Below, piece after piece: positions 44,165 through 59,003 of a stretch of DNA of 64,000 nt. The notes below the pieces were generated by a model, which searched no databases, was not told where the DNA came from, and saw only the letters and a program-made list of their open reading frames with translations. Every line of letters starts with the position of its first letter. Position 1 is the first letter of the stretch. A program made the translations under genes and the position numbers. This stretch comes from Hyalella azteca (lineage: Eukaryota; Arthropoda; Malacostraca; Amphipoda; Hyalellidae). The stretch spans positions 62,001-126,000 of the forward strand of contig NW_025930616.1 of assembly GCF_000764305.2 (NCBI RefSeq), written 5' to 3'.

Positions 44165-44545
44165 ATCAACTGCCACACGTCAGACCCCAGCACCCTTCAC
44201 ATGTTAGACCCCTGCACCCTTCACAAGTCGGACCCCAGCGCCCTTCGCTTGTTAGACCCCAGCGCCCTTCGCATGTTAGACCCCAGCACCCTTCGCATGT
44301 TAGACCCCAGCGCCCTTCGCGTGTTAGACCCCAGCACCCTTCGCATGTTAGACCCCAGCATCCTTCACATGTCAGATCCCAGCACCCTTCACATGTCAGA
44401 CCCCGGCACCCCTCACATGTCAGACCCCGGCACCCTTCACATGTTAGACCCCGGCACCCTTCACATGTCAGACCCCGNCTAAATAGATGTGTATAAGAGA
44501 CAGCCCCAGCGTTCTTCGCATGTTAGACCCAGCGCCCTGCACAAT
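44165..44545. repeat. 24-bp minisatellite broken by an adapter
   Basis: There are about 15 units of gaccccagcacccttcacat plus gtta. The N and adapter at 44478-44503 interrupt it, so copy number is unreliable. Confidence 0.93.
44478..44503. other. N join followed by a Nextera half adapter
   Basis: An N at 44478 is followed by ctaaat and then AGATGTGTATAAGAGACAG at 44485-44503. This is the Tn5 mosaic-end adapter in the middle of a 24-bp minisatellite: a gap-fill artefact. Confidence 0.96.
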
Positions 44546-47034
44546 AACTAAGTAACCACAACCAACATGAGTGAAGGCCATAAATAAGGCAGGCACTCAT
44601 AATCATCAAAAAGAATATTCCATGCTATAAAATCTAAACCGGAAGCCCATTTGATTCCTAAAATATACAAATCATAAATTATCGCTTATATAAGCATATT
44701 CTTATATGCTTATATGCTTATATGCTCTATCGCTTATATAAGCATATTATGGTCTATATATGACGAGTCCACAAAATGAATTTATTTAGTACACTTGACA
44801 AGCACTGCCGACCACTGAATTCAAGAAGCCCACAAGTTCCACTCGAAAATTGCAAAAATTAAGAAGCCTCAAGCGAATATATACTTCAGGCGGTCTCTCT
44901 AAACTCAAAATAATTGTCACCTTTAGACATAAAGAATATTTTTCTAATACCTCAAAATCTGCCAAATGTTTCACTATTCTATGTTAGTAGAGCGAGTAAC
45001 AGGCCCGGTCAATCAGTTAGCTTATTCCTAGAGCGCGAGAAACCTAGAAATAACATAAAGAAGATAGTGAAGTGTTGTGGCTGAATAGCAACACTGGCAA
45101 GCCCGTCACATACATCAAAGGATATAAATTACAATTTTTTTACAGCAATTGCATGTTATCGGACAAGCATTAATCAAATCAAACCCTAGTCGTAATAACA
45201 CACAAACCCTGAACACTGAACAACATACAATATTAACAATGCAAATGTTGATTATTTTTCAATCTATGGATTGATCTTGTTTATTTTTTAATCAAACCTG
45301 TCAACAACCTCTTAATATGAACAATTTGACCACCAATTATTAATATGAATAATGCAACCGTTGGTTATTTTGCAATCGATATATGGATTGATGTGCCGTT
45401 TCTTTTTCATTTAAACAAGCCAATAACCCTTTAATATGAACAATTTTACCACATATTATTCTTCAAGCTACGAGTCGATAAGCCACATATTTCTTGCAGA
45501 ATTTTCGTTACATAATTTCGCAACTAAATAACTGAGGCGTGAGCAAAGGATCCCGCGTGAGATGGGATCCTTTGGACGCAGATGGGCGTCGCGGGTCACC
45601 GCTAATGCCTGCAATTGCCAGTGAAATACGAAGCTTGGAACTGAACAAGACAAGCCGCGTGAACACGACAACTCCAGGTGACGACAGACCAGCAAATCTT
45701 TAACGGAAACCAACAGACTGAGAAGGGAGAAACTTCTAACCGTTCTTGAGTTGTCACAGAAGTGAAATATTTTCTGGTAAGAAATTATGATTCAGGCCTC
45801 ATTCGTGCACTTTTCTAATAGTTTCTATCGAAATTAAGTCCAAACTGTCCATTAATTAACAAAACTAGGATCGCTCATTTTTTCACAAGGTGACATGACA
45901 GAAGTGGCTCCAACGATTCCTGCCACTTGAACTCGACGCCTGCCATCTTTAAAGGGATTTGCTAATACAATAAAAGCAAAAAGCTAAACAAATGAGAGAT
46001 AAAACCGACCGCTTCTAAATCAATTGAAGCTCCTACTTTCTGCTTCCACTTCTCCGTGAAATCTAAACTATTCATTATTACGGTACATGAATGGTGAATT
46101 ATGCCGCTAACATTGCAGTATTCTATAACTTTGAACGAAGAAAAAAGGACCCAATGGCGAACGTCCCGATTTCCTACTTCCGTAAACTGACCCCTAGCCT
46201 TTGATGTATCGTTAGGCGGGAACCGCACTGACTCTACCCTGAAGAAAATAATGGAACAATCGACGCCTAAAGTTTTACAGCTGTTGTAAATTGATTTACT
46301 TAACGGAAAATCAAATAATCAGCAGATAAAGATACTGCATGACAGTGTCAAGATTCGTTAGTAGGTAATACGAGCTCATTTACTTGCACTCGCTTCGGTT
46401 TGGCCTCTAATATCCATCTACGTTGTACACAAACGATGACTTGATAATGTCAAAATTAAGCGAAATAATCAGGAAAATAATGTAAAAATTACTAGCAGAA
46501 AAAAAATTGAAAGAAAAAATTCAATGATGGAAGGATATTATGAGGAACTAAATAATTCTGGAAGTTAATCAAGCAATGCACAAGAGTTGGGATACGAAAC
46601 AGACTAGTGAAATAATTCCGATAATGTTAGGTTGACGGTGAGAACTAAGAATACTGAAACACAATTCGTGCATGATAAAATCATTGAGATAAAGGCAGGA
46701 AAAGAATATTAAATGCTGGCAGAAATGCATCTAAATAAAGACCAAAACATTCATTCAAAAATGCAAAATAAAATATGACATTTGGATTGGGTAGCGAGCT
46801 GCAGAAAGTAAGCTTTCATTTATAACAACAAACGAAATTTCCCAAAAATTTTTATCATATCAATGATTTTCTTTAGTGATTATTTTCAGATAGTGATTAA
46901 AATATAATATTCTATAACATTGAACAATAATGAATAGGATACAATTGAAATTTCGATATAGATAAGACAGAGTAATAGGCACGCTTGGGGCTGATAAGCA
47001 GGCACCATTAGTGATCAGATCTTGTAACATCCAG

Positions 47035-47190
47035 CAATCCTTTACTCTTCAATCCTTCACTCTCCAATCCTTTACTCTCCAATCCTTTACTCTCCAAAAC
47101 TTTACTCAGAGGACTTGCGATCATCAGAGGACTTGCGATCATCAGAGGACTTGCGATCATCGGAGGACTTGCGATCATCAGAGGACTTTA
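47035..47190. repeat. Two adjacent minisatellites (15 bp and 18 bp)
   Basis: ctccaatcctttact units are followed by gaggacttgcgatcatca units, four to five each. Confidence 0.9.
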
Positions 47191-49862
47191 CTGCCGCCGG
47201 TAGGAACAAGTTTTGCTTATATGAAAGAATTTTCATTCATATAAGGAAATTTTCGTTTAACCGTCTGACATTTGGACGAAGCTGAATTTTCCTTTACCCT
47301 TCTCCGCATAAAACCATGCTGATTTATTGACTCAAGCGGTGTTGGAAAAGATCCGGTTTCAATGGGCGTTAAAAAACTAAAAATTAATTTCTGGCACCGT
47401 GATTCTCAGGACTCTCACCGGACAGCAGCTCGGAGTTACTTAAAAAAGTTACTTACCAAACTTCTATTTTGTAGATTTGGTCTAACTTATTTTTCACGAA
47501 GATTATCCTACGGAACGGTCGTAGGATAACCGGAGAACTTAAAATGCGATCATCGAAGAAAGTAAAATCACTCAACAACCAACAGTAACCGCCAAAATTT
47601 CTTCGTATATCCGTGAATTTCTCCGTCGACCAGACACGCCCAGACCTGCACCGGCGGTGAGAGTTGATGCCGCGGCGGAAAGCGGAACAAACTCGCTCAA
47701 TGACGATCAAATTACTTCCCTAAATTGGCAAGAACAGGAAATTGGTCGTCAGAAAAGACTCAAAGCAAAATAGGAACCGGGAATATCTGGGAGAGCGTAA
47801 GCCTCGTGAGATAACGAGGCTGTTTTCTCCCACTAATTTGGACTTGCCGAAAGCCGAGGTTATTTTAAAGCAAAGTTTCATCCGGTTATAGGAAGGCAAT
47901 ATGGCCGCGCTGAAATAGAATTCACGCTGCCAACCAAACTGCCTGAATTTCTAACCAGAAATAAAAGCGAAGGATCGTCCCCATACACAGGTGCGGTGCA
48001 TGCAGGTCCTAGGCTAGTATCCAAGTGAATATTTACTGGAGTAAAATGTTTAATTTAAATGAAAGACAGCATGAATTTTCATATACGAAAGCAGGTAAAT
48101 ATCGTGCAGTCCACTGATGAATACACGAATGAACAACTGCTGGATATCTATACTTAAAAAAATATTTCGAAGCAAAATTAATTATTCTTTATCTCACTGT
48201 TGATTAGAGATATTAGAATCAACATTAGCTAAGTTTCCTTCAAATCCAATAAAAAAAAATCCAGTCGTAAATTTCCTAGATAAATTTTTAGTTTGCGTTA
48301 CGTCATATTCTGCAATAGCTTCTCCAATTGTAAAATAAAATGAAACTCTGTTTTTTACTAAACATCATCGGCTTCTGGGAGGCAGCAAGACGCTGTTCCT
48401 GCCATATTCCCAAAGAACAACTCGCGCCCCATTCCGACACTCGTAAAAAAGTGCGAGGAGACGAGTTTTAAAACATATTGTTCTTGCTTGGCTGACTTAC
48501 GGAAACAAGGAAAATAAAAGCTGTGGATATTTCCCACTTGGTTCTTAAAACACAAGCTTTACGGTGAATGGAGCAGGCGTCTACGAGTGTCATAAAATAA
48601 TCAGGCAGAGCTCTAAACTCTGTAGGAATGTCCTGCTCTGATATGCAGTCTCAAAGTGCGGCGGAAGCCTCATATAGACTTCATCTCACAGCGCTACCCT
48701 CATAACCACTTGAATTTAGTATCATATTTTTTAAAATGCCTTAAAAGCGAGCCAAAAGCTCACCTAAACTCGTTTAAAATTTATATGATACAGCATATTA
48801 TGTTCGTAATGTAACCACAACGCTACAAAACACAAGTGCACGGTCATAAAAATAAATATTCCAACCTCAAACCAAATCCAAATGAACTCACAGATACCAA
48901 ACCCAGTGGAACTTGAAATATTCTTCAAGCCAAAATCAAAGATGAGTCCTTTTCAATAGCTCACAAATAAATAAGGCACATTAATTTTCGAAAAGGTTCC
49001 GGCCAAAGTCCACACGGAATGGGAATGGTCATTCCTCGATCATTGCGGGTCGAGAGGCGGGAGGGCTTGAGAAGGGCGGAAGTCGTTCTTTCATCTATTT
49101 TTCATGTTGGGGTGGGAATGGTGAGCCCATTGCTGATCTGACAAGCGCAAGATGAGCGGAACATCGCAAGCTATAGCTGCCTTCAAGCCACATCATGGCC
49201 TTCGTACACATCATGGCCTTCGTGGCCTTCATGGCCTTCATGTCCTTCTGCCATGGCAGTGTCTGGCATCAAACTGTTTCGATGTAATGGTAGCCTCAAT
49301 ACGTGTATAAAACATTATATATCCATCCTTGATAGTTGTCTGTATTCTGTAAGTATGTCTGTTAGCATCATGTATGTAACCATGATTGTTGCATGATAGT
49401 ATGTCTGTTAGCATGTCTGTTAGCATCATGTATGCAACCATGACTGTTGTCCGATAGCATGTCTGATAGCATCATGTATAAATCAATACATGATTGTAGG
49501 ATGAAAACAAGCCTGAAAGCACAGCATCAAACCTGCTCCAGGTAACTTTAATTAATTCCCGGAACATGTCTGAAAGCATCTTACATAGATATTAAATTAT
49601 AATCTCGTAACGTTTCTAACAGCACACATTAAAACCCTCTCATTGTAGCCATCGCTTTTTGTCTTCACTCGTGAATTTAGCCATAGCCTTCAATGCGCCC
49701 ATATGATTTCCACCCTCAATTTCCGCTGATAGGAAAAATTAATGGTACTTCCACAAAAGCTGATGTCTTATTTTAAAGACATAACAACGTCTTGAGATAT
49801 TCTATGTTTCCGAACATTTTAAGACTTCGTAATTTTAAAATAGAGAGTGAGAGACTCCTGCA

Positions 49863-50270
49863 GTGCCAGCGAAAGCGTTTACTACCAGCAATCAGCTGAT
49901 GGTTGTCATGGTCTGTCAGCAGATGGTAACTGTAAGACTTCGCAATTTTAAAATAGAGACAGAGTCCTGCTGCAGTGCCAGCGACAGCGTTTACTACCAG
50001 CAGTCACCGGCTGGTTGTCATGGTTTGTCAGCAGATGATTGTCATAGTCTGTCAGCAGATGGTTGTCATGGTCTGTCAGCAGGTGGTTGTCATGGTTTGT
50101 GAGCAGATGGTTGTCATGGTCTGTCAGCAGGTGGTTGTCATGGTTTGTGAGCAGATGGTTTTCATGGTCTGTCACCAGCAATCAGCTGTGTGTTGTCATG
50201 GTCTGTTAGCAGCAACCAGCTGATGGTTGTCATGGTCTGTCAGCAGCAATCAGCTGATGGTTGTCATGAT
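49863..50270. repeat. 24-bp minisatellite with a larger duplication
   Basis: Units of gcagatggttgtcatggtct plus gtca are preceded by a duplicated cagtgccagcga(a/c)agcg segment (49860 and 49973). Confidence 0.9.
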
Positions 50271-51254
50271 CAGACATTCCACTTGCTCTCCCACAGACCA
50301 GCCATTCCTGAGAACCCCGCCCATATTTGCCTATTCACAAGAATTCCACAAAACGCGCCACTCAAAGCAGTCAAGTTTTCACCGCAGCCGCAGGGAAATC
50401 AGCCCAGAAAATGCGAGCGGGTCTGATTACAAACGAGCGTCTCGGAGCGGGGACAAGCATTCCCTCTGGACAGACTTCACACATGTAATTCTCAGACAAA
50501 ACTTATTGCTCCAAATTTTATGTAATTGAATTTTTAGTTAAAAGTCTACGTCAATGTATAAGATTTTCAACCGATCCGACCTTTCCGTTGCAGTTGAAGG
50601 GTGTGCTACGTGAAGGGCAATGATCGAAATGATCTCGATTACTTTTATTCACTGCCTTTATGTTTTTCGAGGGTAACGCATTTCAATTATCTCCAATAAG
50701 CCACCGCTTCCAAATGATTAACAAATTATGAATTGTCACTTTATGGGTACATTTAGTTCGTGCAATGAATTGCTACGCAAGCTCTCAGCACAATGTATAG
50801 AGCACACATTGAGTAGCTGAAGATTACCGAGACATCAACGACTGACATAATGTATTGATGACGTGACGTGGACGAGCAGACGCATGGTCGAACAGCATGA
50901 TGAGTTCATGAATGCCCCAGTGCGCTAAGCAGCTCCGGCTGAACCTATACAAAGGGACGCACTGGCTGCCTGCCGTCTTACGCTTCAGAGGACAACTGAA
51001 GAAGGGACCGAGACTCAAGGTAGCTTGCAGTGTCTACACGAACTATCCTGGCTGCCTACATCTACCTGATTACCTGCCTCTTAAGTGCATCATTCTGACA
51101 GCGCGAGTATATATAGATGCTTCTCAGGTGCAGCCAATATATATAACAACTGAAGCACTGAATACAATTGCCAGCTTTGGATGTAAATCCTAACTGATAA
51201 CTGAAACATGGCAACTTGCAATCGTGTATGTGACGATGATTCATTCTGACAACT

Positions 51255-51487
51255 GCATGGTAGTGCACCAAGTCTGGCTACTGCAGCGTGGTGGTGTACC
51301 TGCTATTATTGTGCATCAAGTCTGGCTACTGCAGCGTGGTGGTGTACCTGCTATTATTGTGCATCCAGTCTGGCTACTGCAGCGTGGTGGTGTACCTGCT
51401 ATTATTGTGCATCTAGTCTGGCTACTGCAGCGTGGTGGTGTACCTGCTATTATTGTACATCCAGTCTGGCTACTGCAGCGTGGCAAC
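51255..51487. repeat. 48-bp minisatellite
   Basis: There are nearly five units of gtgcatcaagtctggctact, gcagcgtggtggtgtacctg and ctattatt, very uniform. Confidence 0.94.
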
Positions 51488-54400
51488 TTTGGCTAATATA
51501 GGAACCAGTTGTTTTAACTTAACGCATAGTCGTGCAGATAATATTTTATATTACCAGTTATGAAATTTCAATTGCCACTCCTTGTTATTATGAAATGTGA
51601 AATTCGTTAACTAAAGAAACTTTTTGAGTCACTATCAAGTCAGAAGCTAAACATGGCAATGAGAGAAAAATCCAGTAATGCCCATGTACGTGCTGTACTC
51701 CAAAATTTAAAGAAAAATGCGATGTTCTAAAAAACCAATGGAGAAAGCAAGTTATAATAGGACTCTATTAAAATTGACAAAACGTTGCACCAACGTATAT
51801 CAGGCAGGACTCGTATAGAAGTCATTTCAAAATTCGCAATTGAATCTACAGTTTCTGTATTGAGACGGTAACATGGGCATTAGGCATGGACTCCTGACGA
51901 GTGGTAACGGTTGAGGGACCGACAATACGAACAGAAGACGGTCTTGTATTGCGTAATACGATACCAGCTCTGCAACGCCGTGTATAGAAATGTCGTGCAC
52001 GTTGATTTTTGGCTTGTAAAGTTGTGTTCCAGAATGGACTACAGACTATAACGGAGCCTTTGGATAAGAAAACTTCGTTGATGCTTAGACAAACGTTAAA
52101 CTAAAATTATAACATTAGAAATCTGAACCTTGTACGAAAGGAAGCCTCCATAGGTGGCGCAATAATTAGAGTACAGGCTCTGCATGCAGTTTCTTAGGTG
52201 CCCCCCAACGCTTAAGAAGTAAGAACTCAGTTCACTCTGAGCTCTTAAACAGTGGGAAAATGCAGCGCTTGTAATTGGAATATTTCAGCACTCACACTTA
52301 GCATGCAGAATTAGCGTGAAGTCATTCAAGCTCTCAGCAACTGATCCTTTATACAAGTGAAATATTATTGTAAAGTTCACGGTATTCACTGTGTAATATC
52401 CTCTAATTCTCATTCATTTCTGACGTCTCTGAAGAAACTTTATCGGGAGCAATGAGATTCGTGCCCGAAGTTTAGCGCGGACAAGGTTTCATATTTGGCG
52501 GCGCTGTCCTTGTGATGCTAATGAAGACCAACGCTCGTGTTGGCACGCATGTAAATATTCGGAGCAACAAAAGAGCCCTTAAGTGCTAATGTGCAAGCCT
52601 GACAAAGACTCAAATGAGAGGAAAATTGCTTTAGGGACTGCGCTTTAACAGACAACCTTGGGCGCTGAAGAATTTAAGTGGCCCTACAGGAAAATTTTGC
52701 TCCTCAACCTGTCTCTCTTGTTTTATATAGGCGTTATTTACACAAACGCTATTTACATATATACAATAATTTTCAGCCATGAAATAATTTCCAATCGAAT
52801 TTTGTAACCTCTCTTCATTTGCTCTAAAATATAAGAAAGTTCCGCTCCTGGGAACGCCGGTTCAATTAATTCCATCGTTGTAAGAAATCTCCAAATTTAT
52901 TCATTCCTTTACAATTTAAACTAAATAAAGCCTTGAGGAGAATTTCTCTTCTTTTATCGTGCAGAAGCCATAAATTCAGTAAAATTTACAAGTCACGTCC
53001 TTTGAATTTAAACTTGATTTGATACGCACTGTTAGGCCACAAATTAACGTACATTATTTTGCTACCTATATCTAAATAATTTCTATTTACGAAAACGCCT
53101 CGCTGGTGCATCGGTCAGCTGCTCACATCTTCAGGTGGCCAATTATATAACAAAGATCAAAGTCAATTTGTAGAAATTATTCTCGTAATTAAAAAAATAT
53201 ATTTCCCAAAATTTCCTTTTAGTAAAGGGCGTTTAGTAAAATGCATTCACAAAAATAATAAAATTATCCGGAAAATAATCAAAACTCTCGTTTCTGTCAT
53301 ATTTCGACTCAATAGAAATATATCAGAAATGAAAAAAATCTTTCCGTATTGGCCGAGCAGTGCTCGGTTCAAAATAACACGACCAACGCCCAACTTCCAA
53401 GAACGCAATTCTCGAAGTTTTTTCCGAGATGCGTGCCAGAATAAAAACTTGGAGTTTCCAACATAAGTTTGTAAATAGCGAGACTTGAGCCTTGCGTCTA
53501 TTAGGCTTGCCAAGGAGGCCCCACAATGGTCCTTTGAATCATTACAATCGCAGTGAAGAAAGCGGCAGCGCAAGAAAAGCCACTGAAACTTTAGCTGTAT
53601 AGTCTCTGAGGCAACTGCCTCCTTATTATTGAATAAGCTATTTTAAGTTGCAGTATAGAAGCATTTGAATAATTTAAATTGTTCCATGACTTTTGCAAAA
53701 TTGTGGAAATAAATTAATGCACATGAAGAAGATCGATAATGTACAACGCTTAACGTAATTAAAAAGAGATGAGAAGAAAGCCTTATGTGAAGTAAAATTA
53801 AATTACAAGAGTAAATTTAAGGCCGTGCCTAAAATCCTGATAAAAAGGAACATTATCAAGAGGAAATCGCTTATAGTCATACACCAAAAAAGAAAATCGG
53901 AAATCATGACGAGAGATCCATGCACACCCGGGTTTACTTCTACGAGCATGTCCTGTATTTATTATTTTACACATTTACTTTTACTAACAAAAAACGTTTT
54001 TCTGATACTCAGAATAAAAGAATGAGCAAAGCGATTAAGATTAAGGGTGCCAAAAAGAAATGGAATAAAACTCGCCGAGTTGCTGTAAAAATCTTCGTCT
54101 GTATTAGATAACCTCGTATAGATGTGGTAATAAAATGAAGTGGTAGTACCATGAAGTGATAGTACCATAATGCCGCAGTGACGTGGTAGAATTACAACGC
54201 GGTAGCATCCGGACGCGACTTGAAATTTCGTCAATGGATGCCTTTCATCGGGCGTCGAGAATCCAATGCCAGGATCCAACCAAAAAAGTTGTAAATTCTT
54301 CCAGCCGCGAGCAGCGCACCACAAAAATAAACAAACAACGGCTGATGAGGGACGAAAGTCTGCCAAGGTCACGAGTCACGCAGCGAACTTCTGCGCCGCC

Positions 54401-54509
54401 GCCCCCGCCGTCGTGAGTTGCTCTATAGAGGAGCTGGCGGCCGTCCAAACTCGCCTGCAGCGGCGGGGGCGGTGACGCGAGCACCAGGAGTGGCGGAGGG
54501 CCTTGGTGG

Positions 54510-54960
54510 ATAGGAGGACCAAGAGTGGCGTTGACTAAGAGTGGCGTGGACTATGAGTGGCGTGGACTAAGAGTGGCGTGGACTAAGAGTGGCGTGGACT
54601 AAGAGTGGCGTGGACTAAGAGTGGCGTGGACTAAGAGTGGCGTGGACTAAGATTAGCGGAGGGGCGATGGTGGTAGGGTCAAGTGTGGCGGAGGGGCGAT
54701 GGTGGCAAAGCCAAGAATTCCAGAGGGGCGATGGTGGCAAGATCAAGTGTGCCAGAGGGGCGATGGTGGAAAGGCCAATAGTGCTAGAGGGGCGATGGGG
54801 GAAAGACTAAGAGTGGCGGAAGGCAATGGTGGCAGGACCAAGAGTGGCGGAAGGCAATGGTGGCGAGACCAAGAGGGGCGGAAGGCAATGGTAGCAGGAC
54901 CAAGAGTGGCGGAAGGCAATGGTGGCAGGACCAAGAGAAGCGGAAGGCAATGGTGCATGG
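54510..54960. repeat. Minisatellite cluster (16-bp and 31-bp units)
   Basis: gtggactaagagtggc units (54530-54650) pass into gaggggcgatggtggcaa-type units and then 31-bp units with gaccaagagtggcggaaggc. Open frames are repeat artefacts. Confidence 0.9.
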
Positions 54961-55799
54961 GAGGGTCCCCATTGCCCAGGGGGAACGAGGGCTCGCTAGC
55001 GGGCAGAGGGAAAAAGCTCGAATTTTTTAATCAGGACAACTGCTCATCAGCAAGATGAAGGAGCGTCATCATCCAAGACGGTATTCATTCTCCTTCATAC
55101 CAATTCACTCATAATGAATACGGTCGCCTTTCATATTTATAAACGTAAAATCTCTCGTTTTGCTCCTGTGAGAAGCGGGTTAATTTAACGTGACAAACGC
55201 ACATCAAAAGCTTGAATTTAAATGTGTCGCGTGTACCCGATTTAAACTCAGATTCAATAACGTTATTAAAGACATTGAAAAAACCCCCTTGAAAAGTGGG
55301 GCCCAAAAACCTACCCCACTTGCCCAAGTCAATAAAAAAATTAAACAACCAAAAAAATCTAAATATTACATTGAATCATAAGAACAGTTGCTAGAAAACT
55401 TCCGTTAGATGGAATAACTTAAAGGGACTAACCTTCGTTTTACCTAATTACCCGTTGGCGAGTGTCGTGCGTTAGAACTGACGTAAAGATAAAAAAGTAA
55501 GATAGTCAAAAAATGTCTCAAAATGCGTCTAATTTTCAAGCCTCGATTCGCGCAACAATAAAATCTTTCGAACACAAAACAAAATATCGATGTCGATCGC
55601 ACCTCGGGCGTTGCATTGCCCTGGACAAACAAAGCCTAAATCACTCGCCGATCTTCCGACAAATTGGCCAAGGATTTACGAGGACAACTAATGAGAGCTT
55701 GGGTGAGGGGTGGTGGGAACGAGGGCTGGGATGTGGTGTGAGTGAGGGCCGGGTGGGAGAGCTCGAGAAGAACGACTTGAGTGTGAAGGTGTGAGTGGA

Positions 55800-55918
55800 G
55801 TCGAGGGAAAGAAAGTCCGATATATGCACGAGAAAGAAAGTCCGATGTAGGCATGAGAAAGAAATCCGATATAGGCATGAGAAAGAAATCCGATGTAGGC
55901 ATGAGAAGGAAATCAGAA
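55800..55918. repeat. Short minisatellite, about 24-30-bp units
   Basis: There are four to five units of gagaaagaaatccgatatag plus gcat, slightly uneven. Confidence 0.85.
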
Positions 55919-56454
55919 GTAACAAAGATCAGAGGCGTGGATAGGAAAGATGACCTCTTTGCCGGCCATGCCTAGGCACGTTAGCATGATGGAGTGTTAA
56001 ATATTCATGCATGCGAGCGCACTGTGCAGGTTGAGCGTGAATTATTCATTCTCAAGATTATTATTCAGAAATCATAACCAGTAATAAACATTGTGGTCTT
56101 TTAACCTGTGAAATGCTCGCAGAAATGGCGTGTCGGTGTAGTATCAGGATTGCTGCAGCGATCCGCTGCCTAGCTTTAGCTTGATGAAGAGACACTGCCA
56201 AATAACAGAGGGCAATATTGATCGTCTAATCAATAGCTACGCTTGCGTTTACTCGAGGCTGCTACCCGGAGTTGAAGCCTCCAATTAGTGCTAAGGAGAA
56301 GCTCATGACATTCCAGTGGTGTAACCGCGACGCTGGGGTGTGCGGCCGACACTGAGGTGTCACTGCGCACCGCCGTGGCGTGAGAACCTTGCAGGACTGG
56401 GGACGCCTGGACGCTTGCGGTGATGGTTGTGTCAGATTCATGCATGGAGGAAGG

Positions 56455-56765
56455 AGGGCGGACTTGAAGGCAGTGTTTGGGTGAAGTATTGACACGTTGG
56501 AGGCAGTGTTTTGGGTGAAGTATTGACACGTTGGAGGCAGTGTTTTGGGTGAAGTATTGACACGTGACACGTTGGAGGCAGTGTTTTGGGTGAAGTATTG
56601 ACACGTTGGAGGCAGTGTTTTGGGTGAAGTATTGACACGTTGGAGGCAGTGTTGTCAGATTCATGCATGGAGGAAGAAGGGCGGAGTTGCAGGCAGTGTT
56701 TTGGGTGAAGTATTGACACGTTGGAGGAAGTGTTTTGGGTGAAGTATTGACACGTTGGAGGAAGT
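56455..56765. repeat. 34-bp minisatellite
   Basis: There are about eight units of gacacgttggaggcagtgtt plus ttgggtgaagtatt. A longer segment with cagattcatgcatggaggaag recurs at both ends. Confidence 0.92.
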
Positions 56766-56888
56766 GTACTGGATAACGTACAGACGTGGAGGCTGTTATG
56801 TACCGAGTAAAGTACAGACGGTTAGTAGCAAGTGAACTAGATGAAGTAGAGGTGCGTAAGGGAAGAAGTTTTTCGGGCGAAGCAATGA

Positions 56889-58442
56889 ATTGACGAGTTC
56901 AGCAGAAAAGAGAAATTCTGTATAAGAAAATGGAGCGATTTTACTGAGAACTGTAAACGGGGAGTGTATGAAGAAAAAAGGCTAATGCTTACGAAAAATA
57001 TGAACTATATTCTATGATGTACGGATACATACAACGCAACTATATAATCTTACGATAAGTTGTATGACTGGAAGAAAGTACGAGTGGAGTTCTGGTGCGA
57101 TTGTGAAATGAGAACCATTACCAGCTGGGTGTTAAGTATTATCAGAAGAGCAATTATTATTCTCGAAAATAGACAAGTTTTGCAGAAACTGAAAAAGTAT
57201 TTACAACGAGAGAATTATGTACAAGTATTTAATGGAATTAAGGAAGTGTTTATGAAAAAGGAAAAATAATTTTTGAATGTTATAAGATATCTACGAGAAA
57301 TACGATTTTCTGTTATTAGAATTGAGTAAAAATTTAGGGGAGCGTTGATGTGAAGTTGGACAAGCAGCGACTGGAGCATAATTAAGAAAAAAATGAAGAC
57401 GAATTTTACGAGTTTTCTATTTTTTTAAATGGAGATGATGAAGAAGCATCAATTGCGTGAATGAGACGAAATAAGATGCTAATAATAATAATAATAATAG
57501 TTAAATAATTACGATCGCATTTGCTTTAGTTAAAATATATTTGGGAACGGGCGAACGTTAACAGGGGCCCAGAATTTAGAGGAAAATTCGAAAATGGAAG
57601 AATTGAAGAAGTTATGAAAGCACGATTGCATTTTACTGTCATTTTCATGACAGTAAAACCAGTGTAGTAAAAAGAATTGACGAATTCGGCAAGAACAGAG
57701 AAATTTTGTAGAATGAAATGGTGCGATTTTACAGAGAACTGTAAACGGGAAGTGTATGAAGAAAAAGGACTAATGCTTACTAAAAATATGAAATACATGC
57801 ATTCTGTGATGTGCGGATATATTCGATGCAACTATAAAATCTTACGATATGTAAGGAGGGAAGTACGAGTGGAGTTGTGGTGCGATTGTGAAATGAGAAC
57901 AATTACCAACTGAGTGTTAAGTATTATCAGAAAATTAATTAGTATTCTGGAAAATTGACTAGTTTTACAGAAACTGTGCAAGTATTCACAGAGATACGTA
58001 TAACAAGTATTAATGGAATTACGAAAGTATTTACGAAAAATGATACATAATTTTTAAACTTTATAAAATATACGATTTTCTATTATTAGAATTAAGAAAA
58101 ATTTAGGGAAACGTTAACTTCAAGATAGACAAGCAGCGACTGGAGCATAAATAATTATTGAGTTTGTCTCATTGAGTTTATTTTTTTACGATGAAGACGA
58201 TGAAGACGACGAAGAAGCATTAATTGCGTGAATGAGACGAAATAACATGCCAATCTATGAATATAGTCCGCGAAAATTGAATAATTACGACCGCTTATGC
58301 TATAGTTTGGATATATATAGTGGAATGGGCGAACGTTAACAGAGGCCCGGAATTCAACTGAAATTAAGTTCGAAAATTAAAGAAGTTATGAAAGCGCGAT
58401 CTCTTATGTCATTTTCATGACAGTAAAACCAGTGTAGTAAAA
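56889..58442. repeat. About 780-bp tandem duplication
   Basis: Two diverged copies (56889-57675 and 57676-58442) share tgtaaacggg(g/a)agtgtatg and end with cagtaaaaccagtgtagtaa. Short open frames in both copies have drifted and do not look coding. Confidence 0.82.
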
Positions 58443-59003
58443 ATTTCACGACTGTAAATGAAATTATTTTTGTTAATACTTATGAATGGTTGAATGATTC
58501 AATATGAGGCTTTATAAGTGCTTTTAGGAGATCTTCTAATGAAATTTGAATTGATCGTCATAGTTGACGCGGCGTACGACGAAACATGAGCCAATCAAGA
58601 CGTCGCTAAATTTACAAAGATAGTATTATAATTAGATAGTATTATAGATAGTCTTATAACTAGATAGTATTACAATTCTACAGTCAAATTATGCAGAAAT
58701 TACGATATGCAATGGTAGGAAAATTCATGCACAAGAATTCATAATATCTTACGAAACACTCACAGCCATATCGGAAACGTAGTATTCAATCCAACTTATC
58801 AGTTCAGGGACAATTTACTAATATTCAGATTTATAAAATATATTAAACACAAATTTTAAGCAGAAATTTCATTAGTTATGGTGGGAGATAATAAATTTAA
58901 AAAGTTTTAATAGTATTGAACCAATAAACATAAATTATTACTCAGCTGACAATGTCTCCCTGGTAGTCATTTATTACACAGCACGGATGTCCAGCACACA
59001 CCT

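Noticed and set aside
54245..54484. GC-rich minus-strand frame with PPPPLQASLDGRQLLYR text
   Set aside because: It is coding-like for about 45 residues, but I could not find acceptor and donor sites in phase with other exons. It borders a minisatellite cluster.
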